NCBI GenBank assembly: GCA_903911145.1
Contig: CAIWCD010000012.1
Span: 1-33,525 of the forward strand
DNA: 33,525 nucleotides
Direction of reading: 5' to 3'
Source of the DNA: an uncultured delta proteobacterium
Lineage (GTDB): Bacteria > Myxococcota > Myxococcia > Myxococcales > 40CM-4-68-19
Shown: piece after piece, positions 1 to 8,397 of the stretch
Position numbering within the stretch: the stretch's first letter is position 1
How the letters are laid out: every line of letters begins with the position of its first letter
The notes under the pieces: model-generated
What the model saw: only the letters and a program-made list of their open reading frames with translations
What the model was told of the DNA's origin: nothing
Databases searched by the model: none
Made by a program: the position numbers and the translations under genes

Positions 1-224
1 CCCTGCCACAGCGCATTGTGCCAGCCGAAATCGCCGTGAATCAGCGCAGTTGGCAAGTCGGTCAGGATCGTCTCAAGCCGCGGCAGCAGCGCGCAGAGGT
101 GATCCCGCACGGCCGCCACCAAATCGTCGCGGACGCCAACCGGCGATAAGCACTTCAAGTGGCCACCCATCAAGTCGCCGCCTCGATCTGCGCGCCTTCT
201 GCTCAGAGATCTGTTCTCTGGTCG
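1..224 (-). pseudogene. 3' part of an aminoglycoside-phosphotransferase-like kinase gene, 5' end missing
   Basis: Read leftward, this frame is open from 224 to the window edge and gives ...LPTALIHGDFGWHNALWQ. That is the HGDxxxxN catalytic-loop motif of the APH/choline-kinase fold (catalytic Asp, metal-binding Asn). In this family the motif normally lies well over 150 residues from the N-terminus, but here only about 55 residues precede it before in-frame stops at 225-227 and 231-233. The N-terminal half is therefore absent. The only in-frame ATG is at about 170 and would give a protein lacking the ATP-binding lobe. The cut lies beside an IS91-type transposase, so loss through element insertion or one-ended transposition is the simplest reading (inference). 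The rest of the gene lies left of the window. The substrate cannot be judged; many APH-fold proteins are not resistance enzymes. Confidence 0.6.
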
Positions 225-298
225 CTACTCTCACCCATCGCGCGAGACGCGCGCAAGCCGAAAATAAGGCATAGGCGCGAGCGGTCCCTACGCGCCCT

Positions 299-1843
299 TC
301 AGCGGAGCGCCTGATGCAGCGAAGGTACGTCGTCTTGCCAGAGAGCCGGGTCCTGCGGGGCCGTGCTACGGGCCGGCGCAATCGGCGGCCCGGTCGTCGG
401 CAGGCCGAGGTGCTCCAGGATCGCCTTGACCACGGCGCGCTCGGTGATGAAGGCGATGACCCTCCGGCGGCCACCGCAGGGACAGGCGAGCACGTCCTCG
501 CGGAAGACGCGCTGGAGCAGCTCCGCCCACGGAATCTTGGCGTCCGGTCTGCGTGGCTTCGATGGCTCTGCCCGCCGCGCCGTCTTGTCCGGTTCGGCTG
601 GTGCCGCGAGTGTCGGTTCGGATCCTCGATGTTCGTGCGCGCTCTCGGCGAGCGCCGCCGGCACGATCTCTCTGCGCCACCTCGAAGCCGGAGCAAATGT
701 TCCGTGGAAACGAACGAGGTGCGCGCGCGGCGGAGGCACCAGCGTCGCGAGACGCCGAAGCAACTCGACCGGCTCAAGTCGCAGCTCCTGGCTGCCGTCG
801 GCGAGCGGGCGCTTCATCTGGATCGCGAGGCGCCCGTCGGGCAGCGCGGAGAGCCGATCCAGCGACAACGCAGGCCGTGCGCCATAGCCGCACAACCGAG
901 CCAAGCCCTCCCGATCGTTGCCGTGCAGATGGACACCGGCATGCAATGAGAAGCCTTCGAGGTAGGCGGAGTGCTTCTTCGTGATCGCGGCGTTGGCTGG
1001 TTTGCCGGAGAGGGTGGCCACCGAGTCCGCCTGGGCTTCGGCGAGCGCGTCGGGTGTGCGCGCGTCGTCCTGTGCGATTTCGAGGCGCGGGCGTAAGAGC
1101 TTTAGGGCTCGCGCCACGAGCTTCTGAAGGATCGCCTTCACTTCGTCGTCCGAGGGTGCGTCAAGCGACTCGAAGCGGATCTGTCCATCTTCGCGGACGA
1201 AGACTCCGTCTGGGATGACGCAGTGGAAATGGACATTGAGATTGATCGCGGAGCCAAATCGCTGAACGAATGAAATAGCTCCAGGCCGCGAGGCGCGCGC
1301 TCCTGCCTTCCGGGCCCGGCGTCTGTGGCTGTTGAAGATCTCGCGCAGGCAGAGATCGAGCGTGCGAGTGATTAGCGCCGGGTCGCGCGCGAGCAGAAAG
1401 CGCGCCCAGCGCGGCAACGAGAGCACCCACTGGCGCACCGGCACGCTCGGGATGACGCGGTCGACGAGGTGGAGCGCCGTGCCCTGCATGCGGCGCGTGG
1501 TGCACGAGGGGCAGAAGCCGCGACCGCGACACGAGAAGGCGACGAGCATGTCCTTCCCGCACGTGTCGCAATGCACCCGCGCGAAGCCGTTGGCAAGGAT
1601 GCCGCAAGCCAGGTATCGCTCGAACTCGCCGATGACGAATCCTGGGAGGCTTCCGCCGTCGGTCCGCTGGGCGACCTCGGCGAGGAGGGTGTTCCAGTGG
1701 GTGCGAACAGTCTCGTAGAGGATCGATTTCTCCGGCTCGCGACGACGATAGGACGAGCTTGGCGGTGCGCGCGCGTCGGCTGCGCGACGTTCGCAGGGCT
1801 GAACTGGTCCCGCCGCGTCGAGCATGCAGCGGCGCCACTCCAC
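299..1843 (-). CDS. IS91-family HUH transposase
   Basis: Rolling-circle (Y1/Y2-type) transposase of the IS91 group, which nicks single DNA strands and moves without terminal inverted repeats or target duplication. The N-terminal zinc region has cysteines at about 92, 95, 105, 111 and 114 ([18 protein letters not shown]). The HUH metal motif is HFH at 205-207 in [11 protein letters not shown]. The likely nicking tyrosine is Tyr320 in LCGYGARP. A final CPCGG cluster lies near the C-terminus. At 514 residues from the ATG at 1843 it is about full length for the family; the first ~37 residues look unconserved, so the true start may be further in. No obvious frameshift. It is divergent from the tyrosine recombinase that follows, with the two 5' ends about 170 bp apart. 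The element's ori and ter ends could not be placed by eye. It sits inside an apparent island. Confidence 0.93.
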   Translation of the reverse strand: MEWRRCMLDAAGPVQPCERRAADARAPPSSSYRRREPEKSILYETVRTHWNTLLAEVAQRTDGGSLPGFVIGEFERYLACGILANGFARVHCDTCGKDMLVAFSCRGRGFCPSCTTRRMQGTALHLVDRVIPSVPVRQWVLSLPRWARFLLARDPALITRTLDLCLREIFNSHRRRARKAGARASRPGAISFVQRFGSAINLNVHFHCVIPDGVFVREDGQIRFESLDAPSDDEVKAILQKLVARALKLLRPRLEIAQDDARTPDALAEAQADSVATLSGKPANAAITKKHSAYLEGFSLHAGVHLHGNDREGLARLCGYGARPALSLDRLSALPDGRLAIQMKRPLADGSQELRLEPVELLRRLATLVPPPRAHLVRFHGTFAPASRWRREIVPAALAESAHEHRGSEPTLAAPAEPDKTARRAEPSKPRRPDAKIPWAELLQRVFREDVLACPCGGRRRVIAFITERAVVKAILEHLGLPTTGPPIAPARSTAPQDPALWQDDVPSLHQALR

Positions 1844-2015
1844 GAAGCGTGCCGGACTCGGCGCCGCTCGGAGCGCGTCGAAGAGCCACGTGGAGGCGAC
1901 TCATTTCGAGACGCTTGAGGGTCTCACTTCGAGCCCGTGTTCGGCGCGGAGGGGCCACGCTGAGACCGCCGCCGAGTTTCGAATCACTCACCGTCGCCGG
2001 CAGGAGATGACTGCG

Positions 2016-3125
2016 ATGCGCGTCCGGGTTCGCGAGAACAAGAAGCCAAGCTGGATCATGGTGGACGTCCGCATTGGGTTGCCAGTTCCCGTGCAGCCGA
2101 AGTTCGGTGCCCAGCGGAGGGAACAACCGAAAAAGGACGCACCAACCCTCCGCGAATTTGCGCCGCGCTGGCTCGATGGTTATGCGCGCGCGAACAAGCT
2201 CAAGCCGAGCACCGTGAACACCTACGAGAACATCAGGCTGAAGCTCCACATCCTGCCTGCGCTGGGAGCGCTGCGCTTGTCCGAGGTGGACGACGCGGCC
2301 TTGCAGCGATTGAAGGGACGAATGCTTGAGCTCGACCCGAAGACCGTCAACGACGTCCTTGGGGTCCTCTCGAAGCTTCTGAAGACAGCGATCGAGTGGA
2401 AAGAGATCGATGTCATGCCGTGCATGATCAAGCCGCTGAGGCGCGACATGAACAAGGCGCCGCGCTTCCATGACTTCGACGAGTACGAGCAGCTCGTCGA
2501 GAGCGCAGCGAAAGAGGGTGCGGACGTGCTCGCGTTCCTCCTCCTTGGTGGCGAGGCTGGTCTGCGACGTGGTGAAATCATCGCGGTCGAGTGGCCCGAC
2601 ATCGACTTCAAGCGCAACCAGATCACCGTCGCGCGCGCCGATTGGGAAGGCACTGTCGGCGTGCCAAAAGGCGGGAAGACGAGGCGGGTGCCGATGACAA
2701 CGCGGCTGGTGGCGGCGCTGCAAGCCATCCGTCACCAGCGCGGGCGGCGGGTGCTCATCCAGGCGGACGGTTGTCCCGTCACCAAGGACACCGTGCGGAC
2801 CTGGATGCGGCGGGCGCTCAAGCTGGCTGGGATGCCGGAGACGAACGATATCCATATCCTGCGCCACACGTTCTGCTCGCACTTGGCGATGAGGGGCGCA
2901 TCGGCGAGGGCCATCATGGTGTTGGCTGGGCACTCCGACCTGACCACGACGATGAGGTACATGCATCTGTCATCAGCCTCGGTGAACGGCGCGATTCGGC
3001 TGCTTGAACAGCGCGGCTCACCCGATTCACCTGCCCAGCAACGTCGAGTTGCCCCAGTTGGTCGCACTGGAGAAGAGGCACGTGGGCCTGCGCCTCGTCC
3101 TCATCGACGTCGAACTGGATCGTGA
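2016..3125 (+). CDS. Tyrosine recombinase / site-specific integrase (369 aa)
   Basis: Phage-type integrase that cuts and rejoins DNA through a 3'-phosphotyrosine. The full catalytic set is present: Arg184 (GLRRGE), Lys221 in the beta-hairpin (PKGGKTRRVP), His280 and Arg283 (HILRHTF), His306 (LAGH) and Tyr315 (MRYMH). An N-terminal SAM-like core-binding domain occupies about residues 45-140 (LREFAPRWLDGYARANKL...). I chose the ATG at 2016 because AGGAG at 2002-2006 lies nine bases upstream; the frame stays open further upstream to 1824 but that stretch is low-complexity. The last ~40 residues are Pro/Arg-rich and unlike the family. It lies divergently beside the IS91 transposase. Integrase genes are often seen next to IS91-type transposases (from memory), so it may be an element passenger or an independent island recombinase. 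Confidence 0.9.
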   Translation: MRVRVRENKKPSWIMVDVRIGLPVPVQPKFGAQRREQPKKDAPTLREFAPRWLDGYARANKLKPSTVNTYENIRLKLHILPALGALRLSEVDDAALQRLKGRMLELDPKTVNDVLGVLSKLLKTAIEWKEIDVMPCMIKPLRRDMNKAPRFHDFDEYEQLVESAAKEGADVLAFLLLGGEAGLRRGEIIAVEWPDIDFKRNQITVARADWEGTVGVPKGGKTRRVPMTTRLVAALQAIRHQRGRRVLIQADGCPVTKDTVRTWMRRALKLAGMPETNDIHILRHTFCSHLAMRGASARAIMVLAGHSDLTTTMRYMHLSSASVNGAIRLLEQRGSPDSPAQQRRVAPVGRTGEEARGPAPRPHRRRTGS

Positions 3126-3275
3126 CGCCGCGCGTGGCGCGAACCCCACTGCGGTGGCCTGTCGGCAAGCCAGAAGCGGCGAGCTGCATGCGCCGTGAGT
3201 CGCGCCGAGGTGTCGAGTGCCTCGGGACACGAGCAGGATCCGAGCGGTGGTCGACGTGCGGATTGCCGTCCGCGC

Positions 3276-3304
3276 TTGACTTCTTTGCGTATTCTATTTA
3301 GACT
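3276..3304 (+). promoter_or_regulatory. Sigma70-type promoter for the excisionase-like gene
   Basis: TTGACT at 3276-3281 and TAGACT at 3299-3304 are separated by 17 bases, matching the -35/-10 consensus in five and four of six positions. The stretch is AT-rich against its GC-rich surroundings. A start near 3311 would give a leader of about 20 bases containing AGGAGG, six bases before the ATG at 3332. It is the best consensus promoter in the window, as expected for a mobile element that must be expressed in different hosts. Confidence 0.65.
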
Positions 3305-3331
3305 CTATCAAGATATACACAGGAGGCGCTG

Positions 3332-3802
3332 ATGAGTTCGCCGCGGAAGTTGAATTCAGGGGTCGTGCGGCTCGTGCACAGCGCGCTCGGCGGCCACGGG
3401 GACGCGCGCGCGACGGTGGAGTTGCCGAGGGATACTCTCGCGCAAGTCGCAGGCGAGCTGGGCCGACTCGGAAAGCTGCTCGAAGAAGAGCGCGTGAGCG
3501 AGCCCTCCGTCGAAGCGCAGGCGACCCGCTTCGATGGCCGCGAGCTGGCGGCCATCGAAAGGCTGGAAGCGAAGTTCGACAGCCTGATCCCCAAGCTCCA
3601 GCCAAAGACTCCGAGCGACGTGCCCAAGCGACGCGCCTATCCCCTGCGCGAAGCGGCGACCCTCATGGGAATCAGCCTGACCAAGCTCAAGGATCTGATC
3701 CGCGAGCGCAAGATCGCCATCGTTGTGGCCGGGGCGCGACGAAGAGTTCTCGACGCGGAGCTCGATCGCTATCTGCTCAGCAACGGCAAGCGCCGTTCCT
3801 AG
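3332..3802 (+). CDS. Excisionase-like helix-turn-helix protein (156 aa)
   Basis: The C-terminal third (about 107-153: RAYPLREAATLMGISLTKL... then VLDAELDRYL) matches the MerR-like winged HTH of the 'helix_turn_helix domain, excisionase family' group. These proteins act as directionality factors for tyrosine integrases or as element repressors. The N-terminal ~100 residues are charged and helical with no recognised domain, making it longer than a plain Xis (60-80 aa). AGGAGG six bases upstream and a good promoter support the ATG at 3332. It converges with the island integrase, and the two stop codons overlap within one CTAG palindrome (3799-3802), so the pair probably acts together. Excision control is inferred from fold and position. 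Confidence 0.75.
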   Translation: MSSPRKLNSGVVRLVHSALGGHGDARATVELPRDTLAQVAGELGRLGKLLEEERVSEPSVEAQATRFDGRELAAIERLEAKFDSLIPKLQPKTPSDVPKRRAYPLREAATLMGISLTKLKDLIRERKIAIVVAGARRRVLDAELDRYLLSNGKRRS

Positions 3803-4854
3803 CGCACGAGCGTCGGGACCCGCTTGGGCGCAGCGTGCGTCGAGTAGAACCGCTTCAGCGTCGACACCGAGCGATGGCCGAGGAACGCAGCCACCGACGC
3901 AGGATCCGCACCCGCGTTGACCGCCCACGTGGCGACCGAGTGCCTCATCTGTCCGGCGTGAAAGACGGGGATCTTGGCTGCTGCGCACGCAGAACGCAGC
4001 GCCGCGTTGAACGTGTGCGGGTCCCACGCGACACCGCGCTCTTTGAGTCGCTCCGCAGCGGCGAGCACGATCGCACCGACGCGAACCCGATGAGGCACAC
4101 CGCTCTTGTGGCCGAACATCAAGACGGCCTTTGCGTCCTTCGTGCCATTGGGGACCGGCTCGATGGAGCCCTCGCGAATGAAGCGCTCCAGCTCGCTGTA
4201 GTGGCAGCCCGTGCCGCCGAGCACGAGCAGTCCATCCCTTACCGGGCCGACGAGATGCTCCAGCGCGAGGTCGAAGTGGTCGCGTGGGATCGCCTTGAGC
4301 CTGCGCGCCTGCTCGGGCCTCGCCTGGGGCACGGGCAGATCGATGGTTGCGTCCTCGGCGGTCTTGAGCAGCCGCTTCACTTTCCGCAGCCAACCCATGA
4401 GCGCCTTGAGCACCTTGATCCGGTGCGCCTTCCCAGGAACATCGAGCAGCACGGGATCGATGTCGTCGCGCAAATTGAGCTGGCGCAGATCGCGCCCCAG
4501 GAGCTTCTCGCGCCACCACGCGAGATAGATCCTCTGGGTCGAGATCCAGTTCGGCGAGTTCTTCTTCACCTCGGTCGAGTGCTTGAGGAACTCGTCCGTC
4601 AGCTCCTCGTTCATGAAGACGGCGTCGTACTCCTCGTCCTTCTTCACGTAGCCGGATGGGTCGCCTTCGAATCGCGCGAGGTGTTTGAGCGCCGCCGAGA
4701 TCGTATGCGCGCGCGTCGAGGTTTTGTAGCGGCGACCCCGGACCATCCGCGCGATGACGAACGTAGCCCTGCCGGATGCGGTGTAGCGAATGGTGCCGCC
4801 CTCCCAGCAAGTGGGGCGCCCCTTCGCATCGGGGTTCCAGGTGAGCGAAGGCAT
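3799..4854 (-). CDS. Tyrosine recombinase, tRNA-Lys-adjacent island integrase (351 aa)
   Basis: C-terminal catalytic domain of a phage-type integrase, with Lys250 (GHKSG), Arg304 (GQMRHS), His327 (FLGHRS) and nucleophile Tyr337 (KRFYST). Two canonical positions are altered. The first catalytic Arg of the usual TGLRxxEL box is His218 (TGCHYSEL), and the position three before Arg304 is Gly rather than His/Lys. An N-terminal arm-binding region (about 1-45) and a core-binding region (about 80-160) precede it. I chose the ATG at 4854 because GGGAG sits about eight bases upstream; an ATG at 4875 adds seven residues but lacks such a site. The gene begins 150 bases from the 3' end of tRNA-Lys, the classic position for an island or prophage integrase. 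The substitutions could mean reduced activity or a divergent subfamily. Confidence 0.85.
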   Translation of the reverse strand: MPSLTWNPDAKGRPTCWEGGTIRYTASGRATFVIARMVRGRRYKTSTRAHTISAALKHLARFEGDPSGYVKKDEEYDAVFMNEELTDEFLKHSTEVKKNSPNWISTQRIYLAWWREKLLGRDLRQLNLRDDIDPVLLDVPGKAHRIKVLKALMGWLRKVKRLLKTAEDATIDLPVPQARPEQARRLKAIPRDHFDLALEHLVGPVRDGLLVLGGTGCHYSELERFIREGSIEPVPNGTKDAKAVLMFGHKSGVPHRVRVGAIVLAAAERLKERGVAWDPHTFNAALRSACAAAKIPVFHAGQMRHSVATWAVNAGADPASVAAFLGHRSVSTLKRFYSTHAAPKRVPTLVR

Positions 4855-4914
4855 CGGTGCGTCTCCCAGTTCCATGCGCCTTCGAGCCCGAATGGAACTC
4901 TATCGGCTCGATCG

Positions 4915-5003
4915 CAACTACCCCAGGATTACCCCACGTATAGATTTCAGTGCAAGGCTCCGCTAAGACAGAGCAGATAAGTTACTGAATTTATTTGTTT
5001 TAT

Positions 5004-5030
<27 letters not shown>
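4915..5030. other. Candidate attachment junction of the island (attL/attR)
   Basis: The stretch between the integrase start and tRNA-Lys is AT-rich toward the tRNA (around 4975-5003), and the island side abuts the 3' end of the tRNA. A direct repeat TACCCCA occurs at 4919-4925 and 4930-4936, an 11-base period that would suit integrase arm sites. The core att sequence is expected to overlap the tRNA 3' part (about 5004-5030). No second copy of the tRNA 3' end was found in the window, so the partner site must lie left of position 1. Att assignment is inferred. Confidence 0.4.
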
Positions 5031-5079
<49 letters not shown>

Positions 5080-5214
5080 GTCGCGCGCAGTATCCACGCC
5101 GCGCGGCTGCGCGCAATCCAGATCTGTGCGCGATGAATCGATCGCGCGCTCTTGGGGGCGGCGCGCGATTGCATGCGCGAAGCTTGACGGCGCACCTTTG
5201 CGCGATCACGCTCG

Positions 5215-6750
5215 ATGCGCTTGATCCTCTGCACCACGCATCCATCTTCGCCCGCCGGCTGGCGCTGCACGGTCTGCGGACGAGACCTCTGCCCCGACTG
5301 CACGGGCTTTCGCGTCGCCGGACAGGGCCGCGTCGAACTCTGCATGCCGTGCGGTTCTCTCGCGCACCGGCTGCGCGCGCACCGCTCCGAGCACGCGCCG
5401 CTGAGCACCACTCTCTTGTCGTCTCTGCGCTGGCCCTCTTCACGCGAAGGCCTCATCTCGCTCGCCGCCGTCTCGGTCATCGTTCATCTGCTGCAGTTGT
5501 CGGGCGGACTCGGCGGCCTCATCGGCTTCGGCGTCATGCTCGCGTACCTCTTCCAGATCGTGCGCCACACTGCGGCGGGCCACGACGACGTCCCCGCGCC
5601 GGAAGATTTCCACAACATCTTCGACGATGTGATCGGCCCCAGCTTCCGCGCGCTGCTCGCCTCGATGTGGTTCCTCGCGCCGCCGATGATCTGGATCTAC
5701 GAGAACGCGCACTCGCTGCGTGATGTGCTGGCGTTCGATGAGATCGTGCCGATCACGCCGCTCCCCGTCGCGCTGATGCTGCTCGGCGCCCTGCTCTATC
5801 CGATGTCGATCATCATCGGCGCGCTGCGCGGCCCGATGTACGCGATGCTCAACCCGATCGCGGTCATCGGCGGCGCGCTGCGTCTCGGCAGCGACTACTG
5901 GCGCTGCTCGCTGTTCTGTCTGGCCTGCTCGTTCGGAGGCGGCCTCGTCTCGGCAGGCTGCGACGCCCTCTTTGATCGCGTGCCGATCCCCTTCAGTGGA
6001 TTCCTTGGCGCGGCGATTTCGCTCTACCTCCCCTTCGTCTCGTTTCGCGCGCTGGGCCTGCTCGTGCGCGCGCGCGGCGATGAGCTCGGCTACGGCGGTG
6101 GAGACGCGTATCGCGTGGCGATCCTCGACGCGTCGCCGCGCCACGAGGTGAAGCCCGTGGAGATCGCGAGCGGCTCTGCGCACGAGCGTCTCTACGCGCC
6201 GATCGAACTCGGGCCGATGATGCACCCGATGGAGATTCAAGCGGTCGCCGAGAGCGCCGCAGAGCTCGGAACACCAACGCCGCAGCTGGAGTTCGAGGAG
6301 GAGCGCAAAGCCGCTCCAGGCGCGGTCGCGCTGCCTGAGACAGTCGACGCACAGCTGCCCTCGCGACTGGCGATGAGCATGGCCACACGGGATCTCGACA
6401 ACGCACGCGCGCTGCTGCGTGCAGGGGGCGCGTCGATCCCGGCGAGCACGCTCTCGGCGCAGAGCTGGAGCGAGCTTGCGCGCAGCATGGGCGAAGAGGC
6501 CGCGCGCACGTCGCCCGACGAGAAGCGTGCGCGGGCGGAGCTGTCGCTGCTCGCCTGCATGCGCGCCATCGAGCTCGCGCCGCAAGGAGCTCTCGCGCCG
6601 AAGATCTGGCTGCAGGCCGCGCGGCTCTGCGACGAGTTGCTCTCGAATCGCACGCGCAGCGATCGCCTGCTTCGCGAGCTTGTGCAGCGTTTCCCCGAGA
6701 CGGACGAAGGCAAGTTCGCAGCGCGCCGACTCGCAGCCGCACCGAAGTAA
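5215..6750 (+). CDS. Multi-pass membrane protein with N-terminal B-box-like zinc finger (511 aa)
   Basis: The first 46 residues carry Cys6, His9, Cys18, Cys21, Cys26, Cys29, Cys43 and Cys46. That is enough for two zinc sites, in a spacing like the B-box or other treble-clef fingers. Hydrophobic segments at about 78-112, 145-165, 182-205, 236-255 and 262-285 suggest a polytopic inner-membrane region that ends near residue 290. A soluble tail follows. Its last ~110 residues (from LARSMGEEAARTSPDEK to LVQRFPETDEGKFAARRL) look like TPR helices, the final part resembling tetratricopeptide units with LLRELVQRFP. No Shine-Dalgarno is obvious before the ATG at 5215. It is monocistronic and converges with the ZIP-like gene. 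I do not recognise a named family; a scaffold or membrane sensor is possible but unproven. Confidence 0.8.
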   Translation: MRLILCTTHPSSPAGWRCTVCGRDLCPDCTGFRVAGQGRVELCMPCGSLAHRLRAHRSEHAPLSTTLLSSLRWPSSREGLISLAAVSVIVHLLQLSGGLGGLIGFGVMLAYLFQIVRHTAAGHDDVPAPEDFHNIFDDVIGPSFRALLASMWFLAPPMIWIYENAHSLRDVLAFDEIVPITPLPVALMLLGALLYPMSIIIGALRGPMYAMLNPIAVIGGALRLGSDYWRCSLFCLACSFGGGLVSAGCDALFDRVPIPFSGFLGAAISLYLPFVSFRALGLLVRARGDELGYGGGDAYRVAILDASPRHEVKPVEIASGSAHERLYAPIELGPMMHPMEIQAVAESAAELGTPTPQLEFEEERKAAPGAVALPETVDAQLPSRLAMSMATRDLDNARALLRAGGASIPASTLSAQSWSELARSMGEEAARTSPDEKRARAELSLLACMRAIELAPQGALAPKIWLQAARLCDELLSNRTRSDRLLRELVQRFPETDEGKFAARRLAAAPK

Positions 6751-6768
6751 CGACGTCGCGAACCGCTC

Positions 6769-8358
6769 CTAGAGCGGGTCCGGAGGAGTGGAGCCCTCAC
6801 TGGCCGGCGGTCGAAGCACAGCGAAGAAGCCGCGCACGCCGGTCTGCCAGAGCGAGGCGAGCGCGAGCAGAACCAGTCCGGCCGCCGCGCAAAGAGGGAA
6901 GAGCGCGCTGTGAACCTGTTGCGCTGGCAACAACCCCTGGCTGCGCACCAGCGCTGCCACGGCGACGTGCGCGCGCTCGAGGAAGAGCGGCCGCGCGAGC
7001 AGCATCGCCGCGCAAACACCGAGCGCGAGCAGCAGGAGCGCGCCCATGAGCCGCTGCTTGAGTGCGCCTCTCCACGCAGCGCGGCGGGCGAGCAGCGGAC
7101 CGAGCGCAAGAGCAGGAACGAGCAGCGCCGCATTCGGAATCCACTCTGCGGGAGAGGAGAGAAGCGCGACCACCAGCAGCGTCGTCACGCTCGCGCTCAG
7201 GCCCGACAAGAGCAGCACAACGAGCGTCGCGATCGCGGTTGCCGCGAGGGAAAGTTCGGGCGAGGTCAGCGAAGCCGTGCGCGGCGGCAGCCAGAGAACG
7301 AGGACGAACAGGAGCGCCGCGATCACTCGCCCTGGCGCTCTCGTCGACGTGCCGGAGATCACGCGAAAGACGAAACCGCGCTCGGCCTCCTGCGGCCGGC
7401 CGTCTCCGGGAGCAAACGCCGACGACATCGCCCAGCCGCACAGCCCGATCGCCAACTGCGCGACGGCGGCGAACAGGCCAAGCGCGCGCAGAGAGACAAG
7501 GAGCGCATCGAGTTCGGGCCGCGTCGCCAGTGCACGCCGCGGGCTGCGCGGCAGGGCCACGAGCAGATCGGCGGCAAGCAGCGCCGGCGCGCAGGGAAGG
7601 AAGAGCGCACCAAGTCCGTAGAGGAGGTCGACCTGGATCGACTCGCCGAAGATCGCGCTGACGAGCGCGATGCCGACTCCGAGCAGCGCTGCGAGCAGAT
7701 CGGCCGCGCGCTCCCAGGGCTGCGCAAATGTCTGTACGCGGATCTCATCGGCGACCACGTGGAGGAGCGCGCCGGCCATCACGGCGCTCGCGATCTCCTG
7801 CGCGTGGCCGGTGGAAAATCCGCCGGGGATGAGACCGCCCGCGAGCGCGCCCACCGCGCCCGAGAGAGCGACGAGCAGCACGCGCCGCATGATGCCGCGC
7901 GCATCGAGCAATTCGAGGAACGGGAGGATGACAGCCGCGGTCAGCGGCGCATGATGCGCAACGAGCGCGATCTCGAGATCGACGTGCGAGCCGCTGCCGT
8001 CGGCCACGGCGCGCAGCGCAAGCCCCTCGAGCAGCGAATGCGCGACGAGCGCGAGGAGGCCCAGCTCCGCCGCGACGCGCGCAGGAGAGAATCCGCGCGC
8101 GCGCAGCCCCGGCCCCCAGGAGCGTGCGCGCCATTCGAGCAGTCCCGGAAGCGCAAAGCCGAGCATCGCCCAGAGCAGCCCGACCGCGCCGAGCGACTCG
8201 AGCACCTCGGGCAAGAGATGCAGCCCGACCACGCCAGCTGCGGCCGCGAACGCGAACGTCCTCGTCAACTCCAGCAGCACGCGCCGCCGACGCACCGCCA
8301 GCGCGAGCGCGCCGCCGAGCAGAGCTGAACCACTGGCGAGAAGGAGGGCGAGGAGCAT
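6769..8358 (-). CDS. ZIP-like metal transporter domain fused to an extra membrane domain (529 aa)
   Basis: The N-terminal half resembles ZIP (SLC39-type) divalent-metal transporters. It has LHLLPEV (47-), the TM4-type HSLLEG motif with His107 and Glu111, a TM5-type HHAP at 135-138 in place of the usual HExP, and HVVADE with His200 and Glu205. Typical bacterial ZIP proteins have about 250-310 residues. Here residues ~240-529 add roughly eight more hydrophobic segments that I cannot assign to a family. Transport of zinc or another divalent metal across the inner membrane is inferred. It is last in a leftward cluster, 39 bases after the aminotransferase stop. The ATG at 8358 starts a strongly hydrophobic segment. 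Confidence 0.65.
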   Translation of the reverse strand: MLLALLLASGSALLGGALALAVRRRRVLLELTRTFAFAAAAGVVGLHLLPEVLESLGAVGLLWAMLGFALPGLLEWRARSWGPGLRARGFSPARVAAELGLLALVAHSLLEGLALRAVADGSGSHVDLEIALVAHHAPLTAAVILPFLELLDARGIMRRVLLVALSGAVGALAGGLIPGGFSTGHAQEIASAVMAGALLHVVADEIRVQTFAQPWERAADLLAALLGVGIALVSAIFGESIQVDLLYGLGALFLPCAPALLAADLLVALPRSPRRALATRPELDALLVSLRALGLFAAVAQLAIGLCGWAMSSAFAPGDGRPQEAERGFVFRVISGTSTRAPGRVIAALLFVLVLWLPPRTASLTSPELSLAATAIATLVVLLLSGLSASVTTLLVVALLSSPAEWIPNAALLVPALALGPLLARRAAWRGALKQRLMGALLLLALGVCAAMLLARPLFLERAHVAVAALVRSQGLLPAQQVHSALFPLCAAAGLVLLALASLWQTGVRGFFAVLRPPASEGSTPPDPL

Positions 8359-8397
8359 GGGGCCTGAAGCGCGAATCGGCGCGAAAGGGCGCGAACG

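Noticed and set aside
1920-1967. Inverted repeat GGTCTCA/TGAGACC between transposase and recombinase
   Set aside because: Seven bases with a 34-base gap could occur by chance; no second copy supports an element end.
1824-2015. N-terminal extension of the first recombinase back to 1824
   Set aside because: The extension overlaps the transposase 5' end, is low-complexity, and a good ribosome site fits the ATG at 2016.
6910-8328. Long rightward open frame opposite the ZIP-like gene
   Set aside because: The antisense product is highly charged Arg/Glu/Gln, as expected from the complement of Leu/Ala-rich membrane codons.
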